This document shows, one piece after another, positions 1 through 6,744 of a DNA stretch of 46,461 nt (position 1 is its first letter; every line of letters begins with the position of its first letter). The DNA comes from Sulfurisoma sp. (GTDB lineage: Bacteria; Pseudomonadota; Gammaproteobacteria; Burkholderiales; Rhodocyclaceae). The notes beneath the pieces were generated by a model. It made no database searches, had not been told where the DNA came from, and saw only the letters and a list, made by a program, of their open reading frames with translations. The stretch lies in assembly GCA_030691075.1 (NCBI GenBank), contig JAUYFI010000083.1, forward strand, positions 1 to 46,461. Direction: 5' to 3'. Position numbers and translations under genes: made by a program.

Positions 1-108
1 CTGCACTGATACTCCAATCTCTTTCGCCACCGCGCCTACATTGGCGCTCTCCGGCGGCAGCAACCGCGCCACTGCCCTGTTCCTGAATGCTTCTCCGTAC
101 CGTGCCAT
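1..108 (-). CDS. Transposase N-terminus (partial, runs off left edge)
   Basis: The 36 visible codons begin MARYGEAFRNRAVARLLPPE and continue to AVAKEIGVSVQ. This reads like the N-terminal helix-turn-helix of IS3-type OrfA or related transposases, in which a positively charged start is followed by a recognition helix. A weak ribosome binding site (AAGGA) lies just upstream of the ATG. The rest of the protein is outside the window, so the family is inferred from the N-terminus only. The neighbouring coupling-protein gene ends 48 bp upstream, so the IS terminus must fall between 109 and about 165. Confidence 0.6.
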   Translation of the reverse strand, partial: MARYGEAFRNRAVARLLPPESANVGAVAKEIGVSVQ

Positions 109-158
109 CTTTCGTCCTTATCGCCCCCAAGTTCCAGATCATATCGGGGCGACAACTA
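1..158 (-). mobile_element. Edge of an insertion sequence
   Basis: The transposase start at 108 and a short inverted repeat (TCGCCCC at 120-126, GGGGCGA at 146-152) mark the left end of the window as the border of an insertion sequence. The exact terminus and any target duplication cannot be fixed because only one end is visible. The stop codon of the coupling-protein gene (156-158) lies at or inside this end. Confidence 0.45.
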
Positions 159-2102
159 TTCTGACGCGGGGGGGTTCAGCATCAATCCCCCGCCCGGTAC
201 GGCGACGGCCGCAAGGTGCTCGGCTGCCAGGCTGACTCCCTTTTCGGCCAGGTCACTGCCTGCGTCAGCAACCTCGGCAATGACCGAGACGGCAGTCGAG
301 GGGACTATCACCGGCGCCGTCTTGACCTCGACAACCTCGACCTCTTTCTCCTGTTCAGGCTGAGTCGTTGGCTCTTCGATGACCGCGGCTTTCGGTTGAA
401 CTGCTGGCCGGCGCGTCCAGTCGGCAGCGAGGCAAGCCTTCCGCCGATCCGGTAACGAAGTGAACGGAATGGTCAGAATCAAGGCGTCGGCATAGCCCAG
501 GAACAGGACATTGACGCCCTTATCAATCGGCCCGAGTTGGCTCTGAAGTTGAGAGGGAAGCATGACCGGCTCGCGGTGAACCTTGAGTGCAACGTTGCGC
601 GTGCCGCCCGGCGAGAACATGCTGGCGGGTGCTCCGGTTCCTGTCGTGCGACTCTCTTCAAGGCGGCGAATCTCCCGATCACCGATCAGTTTCTCGGCGA
701 TGAATTCAGCGGTTTCGCCTGCGGAAACACGGGCGACGATGTGCGTTCCGACCATCGAGCACGCCGCATCAGCCATGTCGTGTCCATATATGTGACGCAA
801 CTGCGCGACATCCTGCAACCCGATGACGACGCGGATGCCCTTCGATCGACCTACTTCAACCAACGGGAAGATCGCCTCGATCTTGCCGAGTTGGGGCATC
901 TCATCCAGGAAGAACCAGAGCTTTCTGGCCCTCGATTCACCGACGTTGGGCGAGTTGATATGCTGACTTGAGAGCCCAATGATCGACCTCGCGAAGCCTT
1001 GAGCCAAGGTCTTGAATTGACCGTTACCGGGTAGCAGGACAGTCCTGATTTCAGGGAAGTCGCCATCGATCCACCGCAGGATCGAGAAGCATTTGCCCGG
1101 CGTCGGATGGGGCCAGGCATGCGCCAGTTCGAAGATTGCGGACAGCGACGACATGAGGTTGATGAGGATGCCGGTCGTCGTTACGTTGTTGAATTCGACC
1201 GTTTTGATCGCCTCGGGATGAAACTCTTTCATGGTTTCGAGTAACGTTTCCGGGGTGCTCGAAAGCATGTTCGCGAGGTCACGGAAGCCCCAACTCCCGG
1301 CACCGTTTCGAGCCTGTAGGGCAATCAAGCAGCCCGTGAGAACTTGTCTCGCGGCGCTGTGCCACATCGGATTCGATTCGCCCTCGGGTACGATCAACGC
1401 CGCGAATTCAGCGGCAGCGGAGGCGGTTTGAACGTCCGTGGCAATGTCCCAAATGGGTGACCGTGTATCCCAGGGAGCCAGGATCATGCCTTGCAACTTG
1501 GCGGAGAAGTCGCCTTTGTTATCGAAGATCAGGCATCGATCACGGCGCGCTTGCGCGGCCTGAATCAGTGGCAGGATGGTTTGCGTCTTGCCACCTCCGA
1601 CGCCCCCGAAGATCAGGAAATGCCGGGTCTCACGGTCGAGAGAGAGCGGCGACAACGAGGGATGGATGGCTATGCCGACTCCTGAGACAGTCGCCTCCTG
1701 CTTGCTCGTTCTCGCGAATTCACGGCGCGCGGTTGAGCCTTGCAGCAGTCGGCGACCACGCAAGTGTTGGTCATTGCCGGTCGCGTCGATCCTTGTTTTC
1801 AGTAAGAAGAAGGTCACGACGGCGACAAGAATCGCCGCGCCATTGCGGGCGAGTGTGAGCGTTTTCAGGCGCTCGTCGTCGGCGTGTTGAGTGCGCCAGG
1901 CGGTCAAGTTTCTGGCTTCAGGGGTTTGCATTCTCGTGGGCAATTTAGCGAACAGGTCGGCTTTGAATATGCCCTTTGCGCCATCGAATTCGCCGCCGAC
2001 GATGATGAACCAGCCGGCAAAAGAGATCGCCAGCCAGACCGCCAGGGCGGCGGTGATGGCGGCGAAGAGAGCAATGAACGTGTTGTCGGTTTCGCGATTC
2101 AT
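156..2102 (-). CDS. TraD/TraG-type coupling ATPase (T4CP-like)
   Basis: This 648-residue protein is a probable inner-membrane type IV coupling ATPase, the class that links a DNA-relaxase complex to a conjugation channel. Two N-terminal membrane segments lie at about 10-36 and 86-102. A Walker A motif GGVGGGKT is at 166-173 and a Walker B motif WFFLDEMPQ at about 396-404, followed by the usual GRSKGI/IGLQD segment. The C-terminal tail after about 565 is Glu/Val-rich and low in complexity. The gene overlaps the stop of the upstream gene by 4 bp (2099-2102) and is the last of a four-gene operon that starts with two ribbon-helix-helix proteins. The final residues (ASE) and stop lie where the adjacent IS begins, so the C-terminus may be altered. 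No relaxase is visible nearby. Confidence 0.85.
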   Translation of the reverse strand: MNRETDNTFIALFAAITAALAVWLAISFAGWFIIVGGEFDGAKGIFKADLFAKLPTRMQTPEARNLTAWRTQHADDERLKTLTLARNGAAILVAVVTFFLLKTRIDATGNDQHLRGRRLLQGSTARREFARTSKQEATVSGVGIAIHPSLSPLSLDRETRHFLIFGGVGGGKTQTILPLIQAAQARRDRCLIFDNKGDFSAKLQGMILAPWDTRSPIWDIATDVQTASAAAEFAALIVPEGESNPMWHSAARQVLTGCLIALQARNGAGSWGFRDLANMLSSTPETLLETMKEFHPEAIKTVEFNNVTTTGILINLMSSLSAIFELAHAWPHPTPGKCFSILRWIDGDFPEIRTVLLPGNGQFKTLAQGFARSIIGLSSQHINSPNVGESRARKLWFFLDEMPQLGKIEAIFPLVEVGRSKGIRVVIGLQDVAQLRHIYGHDMADAACSMVGTHIVARVSAGETAEFIAEKLIGDREIRRLEESRTTGTGAPASMFSPGGTRNVALKVHREPVMLPSQLQSQLGPIDKGVNVLFLGYADALILTIPFTSLPDRRKACLAADWTRRPAVQPKAAVIEEPTTQPEQEKEVEVVEVKTAPVIVPSTAVSVIAEVADAGSDLAEKGVSLAAEHLAAVAVPGGGLMLNPPASE

Positions 2103-2545
2103 AGCGTATGGCGCTCCCTTAATTGCTCCCGGCGCGCGATAAACCCGCGCTCGAATGCCTCTCCTGGCGATGCCGGAAGACCACGCGAAAGGGCGTCAAG
2201 CGCCGCCGGTTCGGATAGATTTTCGTCACCGGCGAAGAGTGGATTGGGGCAGTTTTCACCGAAGAGAAACCCCGTCGCGAATGCCATGGCGGCGTCACCA
2301 TCGAGGGACATTTTCTCGTCGGCGAACTTCAACGCGTGATGTAGCAGACGCGCGACATGGATGGCTTGACTCATGCGCGGGCCGTCTTCCTGCCCGGTCA
2401 GCGGGTCGAGATCGAGGTACTTTCCCGCGAGCTCGATGACCGGACAACCAATCTGAAACGTGACCTTTTCCTCCCCGACTTCGATGGCCAGACGAATCAA
2501 AAGGGGAAGGAAAACGATGCTGCGAGTAGCAACCTGGGTGTTCAT
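2099..2545 (-). CDS. Conserved-looking hypothetical protein, 148 aa
   Basis: I do not recognise the family. The protein starts MNTQVATRSIVFLPLLIRLA and has no clear membrane segment or signal peptide. The middle contains an acidic, helix-rich stretch (HHALKFADEKMSLDGDAA). A strong ribosome binding site (AAGGAG) precedes the ATG. It overlaps the start of the coupling ATPase by 4 bp and follows a ribbon-helix-helix gene by 11 bp, so it is co-transcribed and probably works with the DNA-transfer proteins. That role is inferred from position only. Confidence 0.7.
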   Translation of the reverse strand: MNTQVATRSIVFLPLLIRLAIEVGEEKVTFQIGCPVIELAGKYLDLDPLTGQEDGPRMSQAIHVARLLHHALKFADEKMSLDGDAAMAFATGFLFGENCPNPLFAGDENLSEPAALDALSRGLPASPGEAFERGFIARREQLRERHTL

Positions 2546-2556
2546 GGTGTGGCTCC

Positions 2557-2781
2557 TTATGCGGATTCGAGTTGGCTGATTTGTTTCTGGATCCGGCCCT
2601 CGGCCTGGTCAATGTGGGCCAGAATTTGGGTCGTTTCGTCGGCGCTGGCGAGGCGCTTCAGGTGGTCGGTGAGACCGATTTCGACCAGTGAGGTCAGGGT
2701 CAGGCCAGAGCGCTTGACCTCGGCATCGAGGGCGGAGCGCAGGTCGGAATTGATGCGAATGGCGAGCTTGGCGTCCTTCAT
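2557..2781 (-). CDS. Small ribbon-helix-helix-like DNA-binding protein
   Basis: This 74-residue protein opens with a short beta strand and two helices (KLAIRINSDLRSALDAEV, then SGLTLTSLVEIGL). That is the layout of Arc/MetJ/CopG ribbon-helix-helix proteins, which dimerise to bind DNA palindromes or repeats. The C-terminal half is a helical segment with IDQAEGRIQKQI. It resembles the next gene upstream (2794-3012) in length and layout, so the two are probably paralogues. Its place before a coupling ATPase recalls MobC-type relaxosome accessory proteins, although a partition or repressor role is equally possible. AAGGAG lies 7 nt before the ATG. Confidence 0.7.
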   Translation of the reverse strand: MKDAKLAIRINSDLRSALDAEVKRSGLTLTSLVEIGLTDHLKRLASADETTQILAHIDQAEGRIQKQISQLESA

Positions 2782-2793
2782 TTTTGATGCTCC

Positions 2794-3012
2794 TTACTCA
2801 GTTAGCGCGTCGATATGGGTGGTGATTGCCGTCTCCATCTGCGCCAGACGCGCGATGATTCGGGAGGTATCGTCGGCACTTTTGCGACGGTTGGCGTGAT
2901 CAAGAAGCGCGGCGGTGATGACGACCGCCAGCGGTTTTCCGGCTTCGTTCGCCTCGGATTCAAGAGCGGAATGAAGGGCGGGAGCAAGTCTGAGATTGAT
3001 GCGTGTGGACAT
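2794..3012 (-). CDS. Small ribbon-helix-helix protein, first gene of the coupling operon
   Basis: The 72-residue protein begins MSTRINLRLAPALHSALE and contains GKPLAVVITAALLDHANR, the strand-helix-helix pattern of CopG/Arc-type DNA-binding proteins. A longer reading frame exists to 3204, but the ATG at 3012 has a GGAG ribosome binding site and the extra N-terminus would be translated iteron DNA. It heads the operon 3012 to 156. A regulatory box at 3055-3077 sits 42 nt before its start, and a cluster of short repeats begins at 3079. Its likely target is one of these sites (inference). Confidence 0.7.
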   Translation of the reverse strand: MSTRINLRLAPALHSALESEANEAGKPLAVVITAALLDHANRRKSADDTSRIIARLAQMETAITTHIDALTE

Positions 3013-3033
3013 GATTTCGGTCTCCGGGTGCGG

Positions 3034-3047
3034 CGGGAAAATTCCCG
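3034..3047 (-). other. Palindrome between box A and the first RHH gene
   Basis: CGGGAAAATTCCCG is a perfect 14-bp palindrome lying between the upstream box and the ribosome binding site of the ribbon-helix-helix gene. It could be an operator or a small leader hairpin. A similarly placed stem occurs after box B (4259-4273). Confidence 0.4.
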
Positions 3048-3054
3048 ACTTACT

Positions 3055-3077
3055 CTCTATGGCACGACGCGAAATGG
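3055..3077 (-). promoter_or_regulatory. Island regulatory box, copy A
   Basis: Read on the minus strand this is CCATTTCGCGTCGTGCCATAG plus two further bases. It is one of five copies in the island and ends 42 nt before the ATG of the ribbon-helix-helix gene at 3012. Confidence 0.65.
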
Positions 3078-3078
3078 C

Positions 3079-3213
3079 GTATGGCAACGAGCCCCGACAG
3101 AGCGAAACGATTGCCTGACAAAGAGCCCCGCTTGTATGGCAATGAGCCCCGCTTGTATGGCAATGAGCCCCGATCTCTAGTGAAAGTGGGGCTCTGTATG
3201 GCAATCAGCCCCG
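3079..3213 (+). repeat. Iteron cluster 1 (GTATGGCAAYGAGCCCCG)
   Basis: Four full copies of an 18-bp unit lie at 3079-3096, 3134-3151, 3155-3172 and 3196-3213; the middle two are a 21-bp tandem duplication. A partial unit (AGAGCCCCG) sits at 3122-3130 and an inverted half (GTGGGGCTC) at 3187-3195. The reverse complement, CGGGGCTC(A/G)TTGCCATAC, shares its first half with the repeats at 3458-3528. Iterons beside ribbon-helix-helix genes are typical of replication origins, centromere-like partition sites or transfer origins; which applies here cannot be told from sequence. Confidence 0.7.
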
Positions 3214-3267
3214 GCCCTGTGGTAGCAAGGCTCGCGGGCAATTGGGATGGTGCCGATTTATTGAGCC

Positions 3268-3551
3268 TGCAAGGCATGACCGCTTGTGGTGGCAAGGGCT
3301 TGACGCCCGGCTCTCACGCTAGTGGGAGTCGGGTGTGTATCAAAAATTGGTTAGGCTTCAAGTAAAAGGCTTGTAGAGCCCACGGTTACTAGGGGTTTGC
3401 AATCGGCGACAAGTGATTCACTACAAAATGGCTGTCGGACAAATGCAAGGCATGGCTGGGGCTCTTTGCAAGGCATGACGACACCAGTACGCGAGCGAAG
3501 CGAACCGGGGCTCGTTGCAAGGCATGGCGTCCGCCATTTGCAAGGCATGGC
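3268..3551 (+). repeat. Iteron cluster 2 (TGCAAGGCATGRC)
   Basis: Five copies of TGCAAGGCATGRC are found at 3268-3280, 3444-3456, 3467-3479, 3516-3528 and 3539-3551. Two of them are preceded by GGGGCTC(T/G)T, starting at 3458 and 3507, which matches the inverted form of cluster 1. The whole stretch 3013-3623 has no supportable gene and appears to be a cis-acting region. Confidence 0.65.
3306..3333. other. Strong stem-loop in the non-coding repeat region
   Basis: CCCGGCTCTCAC and GTGGGAGTCGGG form a 12-bp stem with two G-T pairs around a GCTA tetraloop. No U-tract follows on either strand, so it is not an obvious terminator. It may be a structured DNA site, such as part of a transfer origin, or a structured RNA. 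Confidence 0.45.
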
Positions 3552-3623
3552 AGCGGTACGATTCAAGGCTCAACCTCGCCGGCGTTCCGCCCTCGGTCTC
3601 GCCCCCGCTGTTGCCAAAACTTT

Positions 3624-4235
3624 TCAGCCGTTGTCGGTCGGGCGAAAAATTATCCGGCCGCCGCTCGAAAGGAATTCCTCGATCTCGGCGGCCAGGTTGT
3701 CGCCGGCAACCGGGGCGGTGAATGCGCGGAATCTTTTATAGACGATCAGTTTGGAGCCACGAGGTTGCCACGCCGCCCGCCAGTGGTCGATCAGAGGCTT
3801 GTTGTATTCGGGGACGACATAGGCGACCTCGGCGTCCTTTGCGAAATAGAAGGCAATCGGCCCGAAGTCGCGGTCGCCGGTTCGCCACTCATCGCCCAGG
3901 GCGGCCGTATTCTTGCGGATCGCCTTCACGTCCCCGATGACGCCCCGCCGGAGGTAGTCGCGCCGATCTGCGATGAAGTCCTCCGGCTCGGTTCTTCGCT
4001 TCGCCGCATTGCAAGCGTGGCAACTCATCACCGTGTTGCCGGGATGGCTCGGGCCTCGCCGACAAAGCGGGATGACGTGCTCGATCTCGCGGTCACCCTC
4101 GGGCGTCTCTTCGCCGCACCAAAAGCATTTACTGGCGGACGCCCGGACGAGATCGGCAAGCGTGGCGTAACTGAACCACCCGATTTGCCGCAGCGCGTAA
4201 TTCAAGCTGACCTTGTTCCAATTCCTCGTCGCCAT
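3624..4235 (-). CDS. HNH endonuclease family protein
   Basis: The 203-residue protein carries a zinc-supported HNH fold near residues 30-80: CFWCGEE, then IEHVIPLC and CHACNAAKRR. The Cys pairs would bind zinc and the EHVIP segment supplies the first catalytic His. The region after about residue 95 is unrecognised and could be a target-binding part. A longer frame extends to 4418, but the ATG at 4235 (MATRNWNKV) has a GGAGG-type site upstream and fits the position of box B 45 nt before it. It appears to be a single-gene unit, because 600 bp of repeats follow. The function could be DNA processing for transfer, homing or defence; none is proven. Confidence 0.75.
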   Translation of the reverse strand: MATRNWNKVSLNYALRQIGWFSYATLADLVRASASKCFWCGEETPEGDREIEHVIPLCRRGPSHPGNTVMSCHACNAAKRRTEPEDFIADRRDYLRRGVIGDVKAIRKNTAALGDEWRTGDRDFGPIAFYFAKDAEVAYVVPEYNKPLIDHWRAAWQPRGSKLIVYKRFRAFTAPVAGDNLAAEIEEFLSSGGRIIFRPTDNG

Positions 4236-4280
4236 CGCCGCAATCCTCCGACCTGTCGCCGGCGAAATGCCGGACTCAGT

Positions 4281-4303
4281 GTCTATGGCGCCACGCGAAA
4301 CGG
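4281..4303 (-). promoter_or_regulatory. Island regulatory box, copy B
   Basis: On the minus strand this reads CCGTTTCGCGTGGCGCCATAG plus AC. It ends 45 nt before the HNH start codon. A short stem (CCGGC 4259-4263, GCCGG 4269-4273) lies between box and gene. Confidence 0.65.
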
Positions 4304-4310
4304 ATTCGAA

Positions 4311-4430
4311 AACTTTTCCACGGTTACAGCCACGCCGCCACCTGGGGCGAGCCAGAACCCTCTGGCGAGTTAGCGCCCGGCCGCCAAGGAACCGGGGCGC
4401 GGTCGGCTTGGCTGTCACGGTTGGAAAGTT
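4311..4430. repeat. Imperfect 22-nt inverted repeat upstream of the HNH unit
   Basis: The arms at 4311-4332 and 4409-4430 match at about 17 of 22 positions when one is reverse-complemented (shared AACTTT and ACAGCCA ends). They are separated by about 76 nt with no gene. This may be a protein-binding or transfer-origin-like site. Confidence 0.35.
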
Positions 4431-4434
4431 CTAG

Positions 4435-4629
4435 CTACCTCCCGACCATCATCGGCGCCGGCCATGCGCTCCCACGGCAGCCGCTCCACTCCTCGTGGCG
4501 GCGGGTGGCGCCGGCAGGGAGCAGATCGGGCGCATCGAGCGGGCCGCCGCCATCGATGGCAAGGTCGTCGAACCAAGTGAATTGGCCGTTCGCCATTTGT
4601 TCCGGGAAGATGAATCCGGTTCCGGTCAT
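4435..4629 (-). CDS. Small hypothetical protein, 64 aa
   Basis: The reading frame MTGTGFIFPEQMANGQF has a strong GGAGGA ribosome binding site and starts 5 bp after the upstream gene's stop, so the two are probably co-translated. The first half is acidic (WFDDLAIDGGG) and the C-terminus is rich in Arg and Trp. No family is recognised. Confidence 0.5.
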   Translation of the reverse strand: MTGTGFIFPEQMANGQFTWFDDLAIDGGGPLDAPDLLPAGATRRHEEWSGCRGSAWPAPMMVGR

Positions 4630-4633
4630 GGGT

Positions 4634-4897
4634 TCAGTCCTCCGGCGCGAACTCATCGACGCACTCACCGCTGGCTTGGTCATAGACCGACGCCCAATAT
4701 CCTCGGGCAGCCCACTCCTTACCCAGTCGGGTTGCCTCGGCCTTGGTCTGGTTCCCGCAATCATCGATGGGTGGCGACTCCATCCCGTCGTCAGTCCTTG
4801 GATCGGAAACCGTCACCGTCACCCGGCAGTCGCGGGCGACCGGGGCGGGCTTCATGGCTTCGATCTGTTGCTGGATCATTGCGGGGTGGCTGTACAT
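4634..4897 (-). CDS. Hypothetical protein, 87 aa
   Basis: The frame starts MYSHPAMIQQQIEAMKPAPV after a clear AGGAG site (start at 4897 rather than the longer frame to 5134, whose upstream part is Arg-rich shadow translation). It contains a beta-rich middle (DCRVTVTVSDPR) and a segment KAEATRLGKEWAARGYWASV that recalls small proteins handling a modified peptide or dsRNA-like helix, but I cannot assign a family. It is paired with 4435-4629. Confidence 0.55.
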   Translation of the reverse strand: MYSHPAMIQQQIEAMKPAPVARDCRVTVTVSDPRTDDGMESPPIDDCGNQTKAEATRLGKEWAARGYWASVYDQASGECVDEFAPED

Positions 4898-5012
4898 TTG
4901 AATTCTCCTGTCCTGTTTTCCCAACGAACCACCGCCGGAGGGGCGGGGGGCTTTCGCGCGCATCGACAGCGGCAACAAAGCGGAGGGATTTCGAACGGTG
5001 CAAATCGACGTG

Positions 5013-5128
5013 CCAGTCACGCCAGACAAGGGGAGCAACCGAGGCCGCAGACTGAGCGCAGCGAAGTACCGGGCGACGGGGCGCGCAAAGCGGCGGCGTA
5101 GCCGACCCCGCAGATCTGGCGTGACTGG
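5013..5128. repeat. Perfect 14-bp inverted repeat enclosing 88 nt of gene-free DNA
   Basis: CCAGTCACGCCAGA at 5013-5026 is the exact reverse complement of TCTGGCGTGACTGG at 5115-5128. The enclosed DNA is G/C-rich with further short self-complementary stretches. The interval 4898-5505 shows no convincing gene, so this may be a structured RNA, a recombination site or a transfer origin. Confidence 0.5.
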
Positions 5129-5377
5129 AACCAAAGACTTGCCCTAGTGAGCCGCCGCGACTTGCCGAACTGGCGAAATGAAGCCCCCTGCCCGAGAGTT
5201 TTCGTGACCTTGCTGTTCGTGCCTTTGCTGATCGCGTCGGCGCAGCCGTGGCGATGCCTTGACCTTGGCAAGCCGCAGGCGCGCAGCCAGGCGTCGGCCG
5301 TGCTCGGAGGAGAGACGACTAAGCGGAAGCGAATAGGAGACGACGAGGACGCGGTCGTGGCCTGGCGGAGGGATTAG

Positions 5378-5444
5378 ATCGGCTCGCGGTGGGGCGGGAG
5401 CGATGTTCGCGGATGGCGGGGTCGGGCCATTCACGCGAGCCGAT
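5378..5444. repeat. Perfect 11-bp inverted repeat
   Basis: ATCGGCTCGCG (5378-5388) pairs with CGCGAGCCGAT (5434-5444) across a 45-nt loop. It lies just downstream of the terminator of the 6675-5506 operon in an otherwise empty interval. Confidence 0.4.
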
Positions 5445-5449
5445 GCCTG

Positions 5450-5485
5450 AAAAGAAAACCGCCACCGATTTCAAGTCAGTGGCGG
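5450..5485 (-). terminator. Rho-independent terminator of the 6675-5506 operon
   Basis: On the minus strand CCGCCAC and GTGGCGG form a stem (5459-5465 with 5479-5485), directly followed by TTTTCTTTT. It lies 20 nt after the stop of the last operon gene. Confidence 0.75.
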
Positions 5486-5505
5486 CGAAGTCCTACGGGG
5501 ATTTT

Positions 5506-5718
5506 TTAGTAACGCGACCGCCCGGCGATCCAGGCGACCGCGTCCGCGTGATTTTCCATGCCCACCAACCAATCGCGAACGCGCTGGCTGTTCGTCGCGC
5601 GATGAAGTAGGTCGAAGCCTGACGGATCGGCGACCATGGGGTCGGTCGCGTCGAGCAGCACCAGGAATTCCGGGGTGGCCTCACTTAACGGGTGCTCCGG
5701 CGTGTACTTGGCAATCAT
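5506..5718 (-). CDS. Small hypothetical protein, 70 aa
   Basis: The protein starts MIAKYTPEHPLSEATPEFLV after AAGGAGG at ideal spacing, so 5718 is preferred over an in-frame ATG at 5748. It is acidic, has no membrane segment and ends GRSRY. It is the last gene of an operon with an exported protein and a Glu/Gln-rich protein, and a terminator follows. No family is recognised. Confidence 0.6.
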   Translation of the reverse strand: MIAKYTPEHPLSEATPEFLVLLDATDPMVADPSGFDLLHRATNSQRVRDWLVGMENHADAVAWIAGRSRY

Positions 5719-5722
5719 GATC

Positions 5723-6238
5723 TCATCCTCCTTGAGTTTGCCGGTCACATCCGGCGAGATTGTTGTTCCAATTCTTTCCGTCGGGAGCGCATCGCCAAAA
5801 AGTTTCCGGGCCCTCGATCCGGCACAAAAGATTTTGGGCGAAGCCTTGGATGCCCAGACACTCGCGCTTTTTCGCTGGCTCGGCAGTCACCCGGATCGGC
5901 GGCGACAGGTTGGCGACTGCTGCCGGCCCGCTCGCTGCCGCCACGCGCTTTTCAGGGCGCGGTCGCGGGGTTGTGACAGACGCGGCGACTTGAGGCGCTG
6001 GCGGCTTGATTAAGGCTGGCGGCGTGGTTGAGTCGGTCTTACTGACCCACTTCCAGCCGCCGTCAGCCATCCGCTTGCTCGCCTGGACTTTCGCCGGCAA
6101 CGTCGGGCCTACGCAAACGAAATCGCTTCCGTTCTTTTGGCACGTCGTCGCCGCCTGCGCCATCGAGCAAGTCATCAACGCCGCCGGCATCATCATCAGC
6201 CAACCGACCAGCGGCCGGCGCGTGGTCAGTTGGCTCAT
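5723..6238 (-). CDS. Exported cysteine-containing hypothetical protein, 171 aa
   Basis: An N-terminal signal peptide is evident: RRPLVGWLMMMPAALMTCSM followed by AQA at about residues 28-30, the likely cleavage site. The mature part has six Cys in small pairs (TTCQKNGSDFVCVG, ECLGIQG, LCRIE, WRCAPDG, AGCDR), suggesting disulphide bonds in the periplasm. A Pro/Ala-rich linker separates two Cys-bearing halves. It overlaps the upstream Glu/Gln-rich gene by 4 bp (6235-6238). The family is unknown; a cell-envelope part of a transfer apparatus is an inference from context. Confidence 0.65.
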   Translation of the reverse strand: MSQLTTRRPLVGWLMMMPAALMTCSMAQAATTCQKNGSDFVCVGPTLPAKVQASKRMADGGWKWVSKTDSTTPPALIKPPAPQVAASVTTPRPRPEKRVAAASGPAAVANLSPPIRVTAEPAKKRECLGIQGFAQNLLCRIEGPETFWRCAPDGKNWNNNLAGCDRQTQGG

Positions 6239-6675
6239 TGACCTGCCTCCGATTCCTCCTCGCGACCGGATTCCTGGGACTGTTCCTGCTCGCGGCTGCT
6301 GTCGTCGCCCGTGCCGTATTCCTGATCGTAGGCGGCCTGGGCCTCCTCACGCTCGGGATCCTGCTGCTGGAGGTCATGGCCGTCGCGCATCTTGTCCATC
6401 TCGCGCAACTGGACTTCCTGATGCGCGGCCCACGTCTGGTTGACCCCGACGTCCTGCTGTTCGTGGCGCCGCGTCAACGCTTCTTCCTTCTGGTCACGCG
6501 CCGCGTCGCTGGCTTGATCGTCGCGCTCGCGAAGCTGCTGCGCCTCGATGTCGGCGTCGGCAGCCGTCTCGTCGTCGCGCTGCTGCTCCTGGCGAACGCG
6601 CTCATCGTCCTCCTTCTTTGCCAGTGCGTCGTCGATGGCGGCCTGACGGTCGAGTTGTTGCTGATCTTTTTCCAT
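6235..6675 (-). CDS. Highly charged Glu/Gln/Asp/Arg-rich protein, 146 aa
   Basis: Almost the whole protein is polar: KEDDERVRQEQQRDDETAAD, later EQEQSQESGREEE. No hydrophobic core is visible, so it is likely a long single helix or coiled coil, or disordered. It starts after GGAG and sits 43 nt downstream of box C. It overlaps the exported protein gene by 4 bp. Such proteins often act as scaffolds, but the function is unknown. Composition alone could give false similarity to other coiled coils. Confidence 0.6.
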   Translation of the reverse strand: MEKDQQQLDRQAAIDDALAKKEDDERVRQEQQRDDETAADADIEAQQLRERDDQASDAARDQKEEALTRRHEQQDVGVNQTWAAHQEVQLREMDKMRDGHDLQQQDPEREEAQAAYDQEYGTGDDSSREQEQSQESGREEESEAGQ

Positions 6676-6718
6676 GGTCGAGTCTCCTTCAGTTTTTGGA
6701 GCGGGATGCCCCTGTACA

Positions 6719-6739
6719 TTCCATGGCGCAGCGCGAAAT
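6719..6739 (-). promoter_or_regulatory. Island regulatory box, copy C
   Basis: On the minus strand this reads ATTTCGCGCTGCGCCATGG plus AA, beginning just after the stop codon of the upstream ATPase gene. It ends 43 nt before the ATG at 6675. Confidence 0.6.
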
Positions 6740-6744
6740 CAGAA

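Noticed and set aside
3079..3213. Possible CRISPR array
   Set aside because: Repeat units are 18-21 bp, two are directly abutting, spacers are uneven and not unique, and no cas gene is near.
3722..4373. Plus-strand frames opposite the HNH gene
   Set aside because: They have no start signals or domains, whereas the minus strand carries a full HNH motif set.
5144..5434. Arg/Pro-rich 96-residue minus-strand frame
   Set aside because: There is no convincing ribosome binding site and composition is that of translated non-coding GC-rich DNA. It lies just after a terminator. A small gene here cannot be fully excluded.
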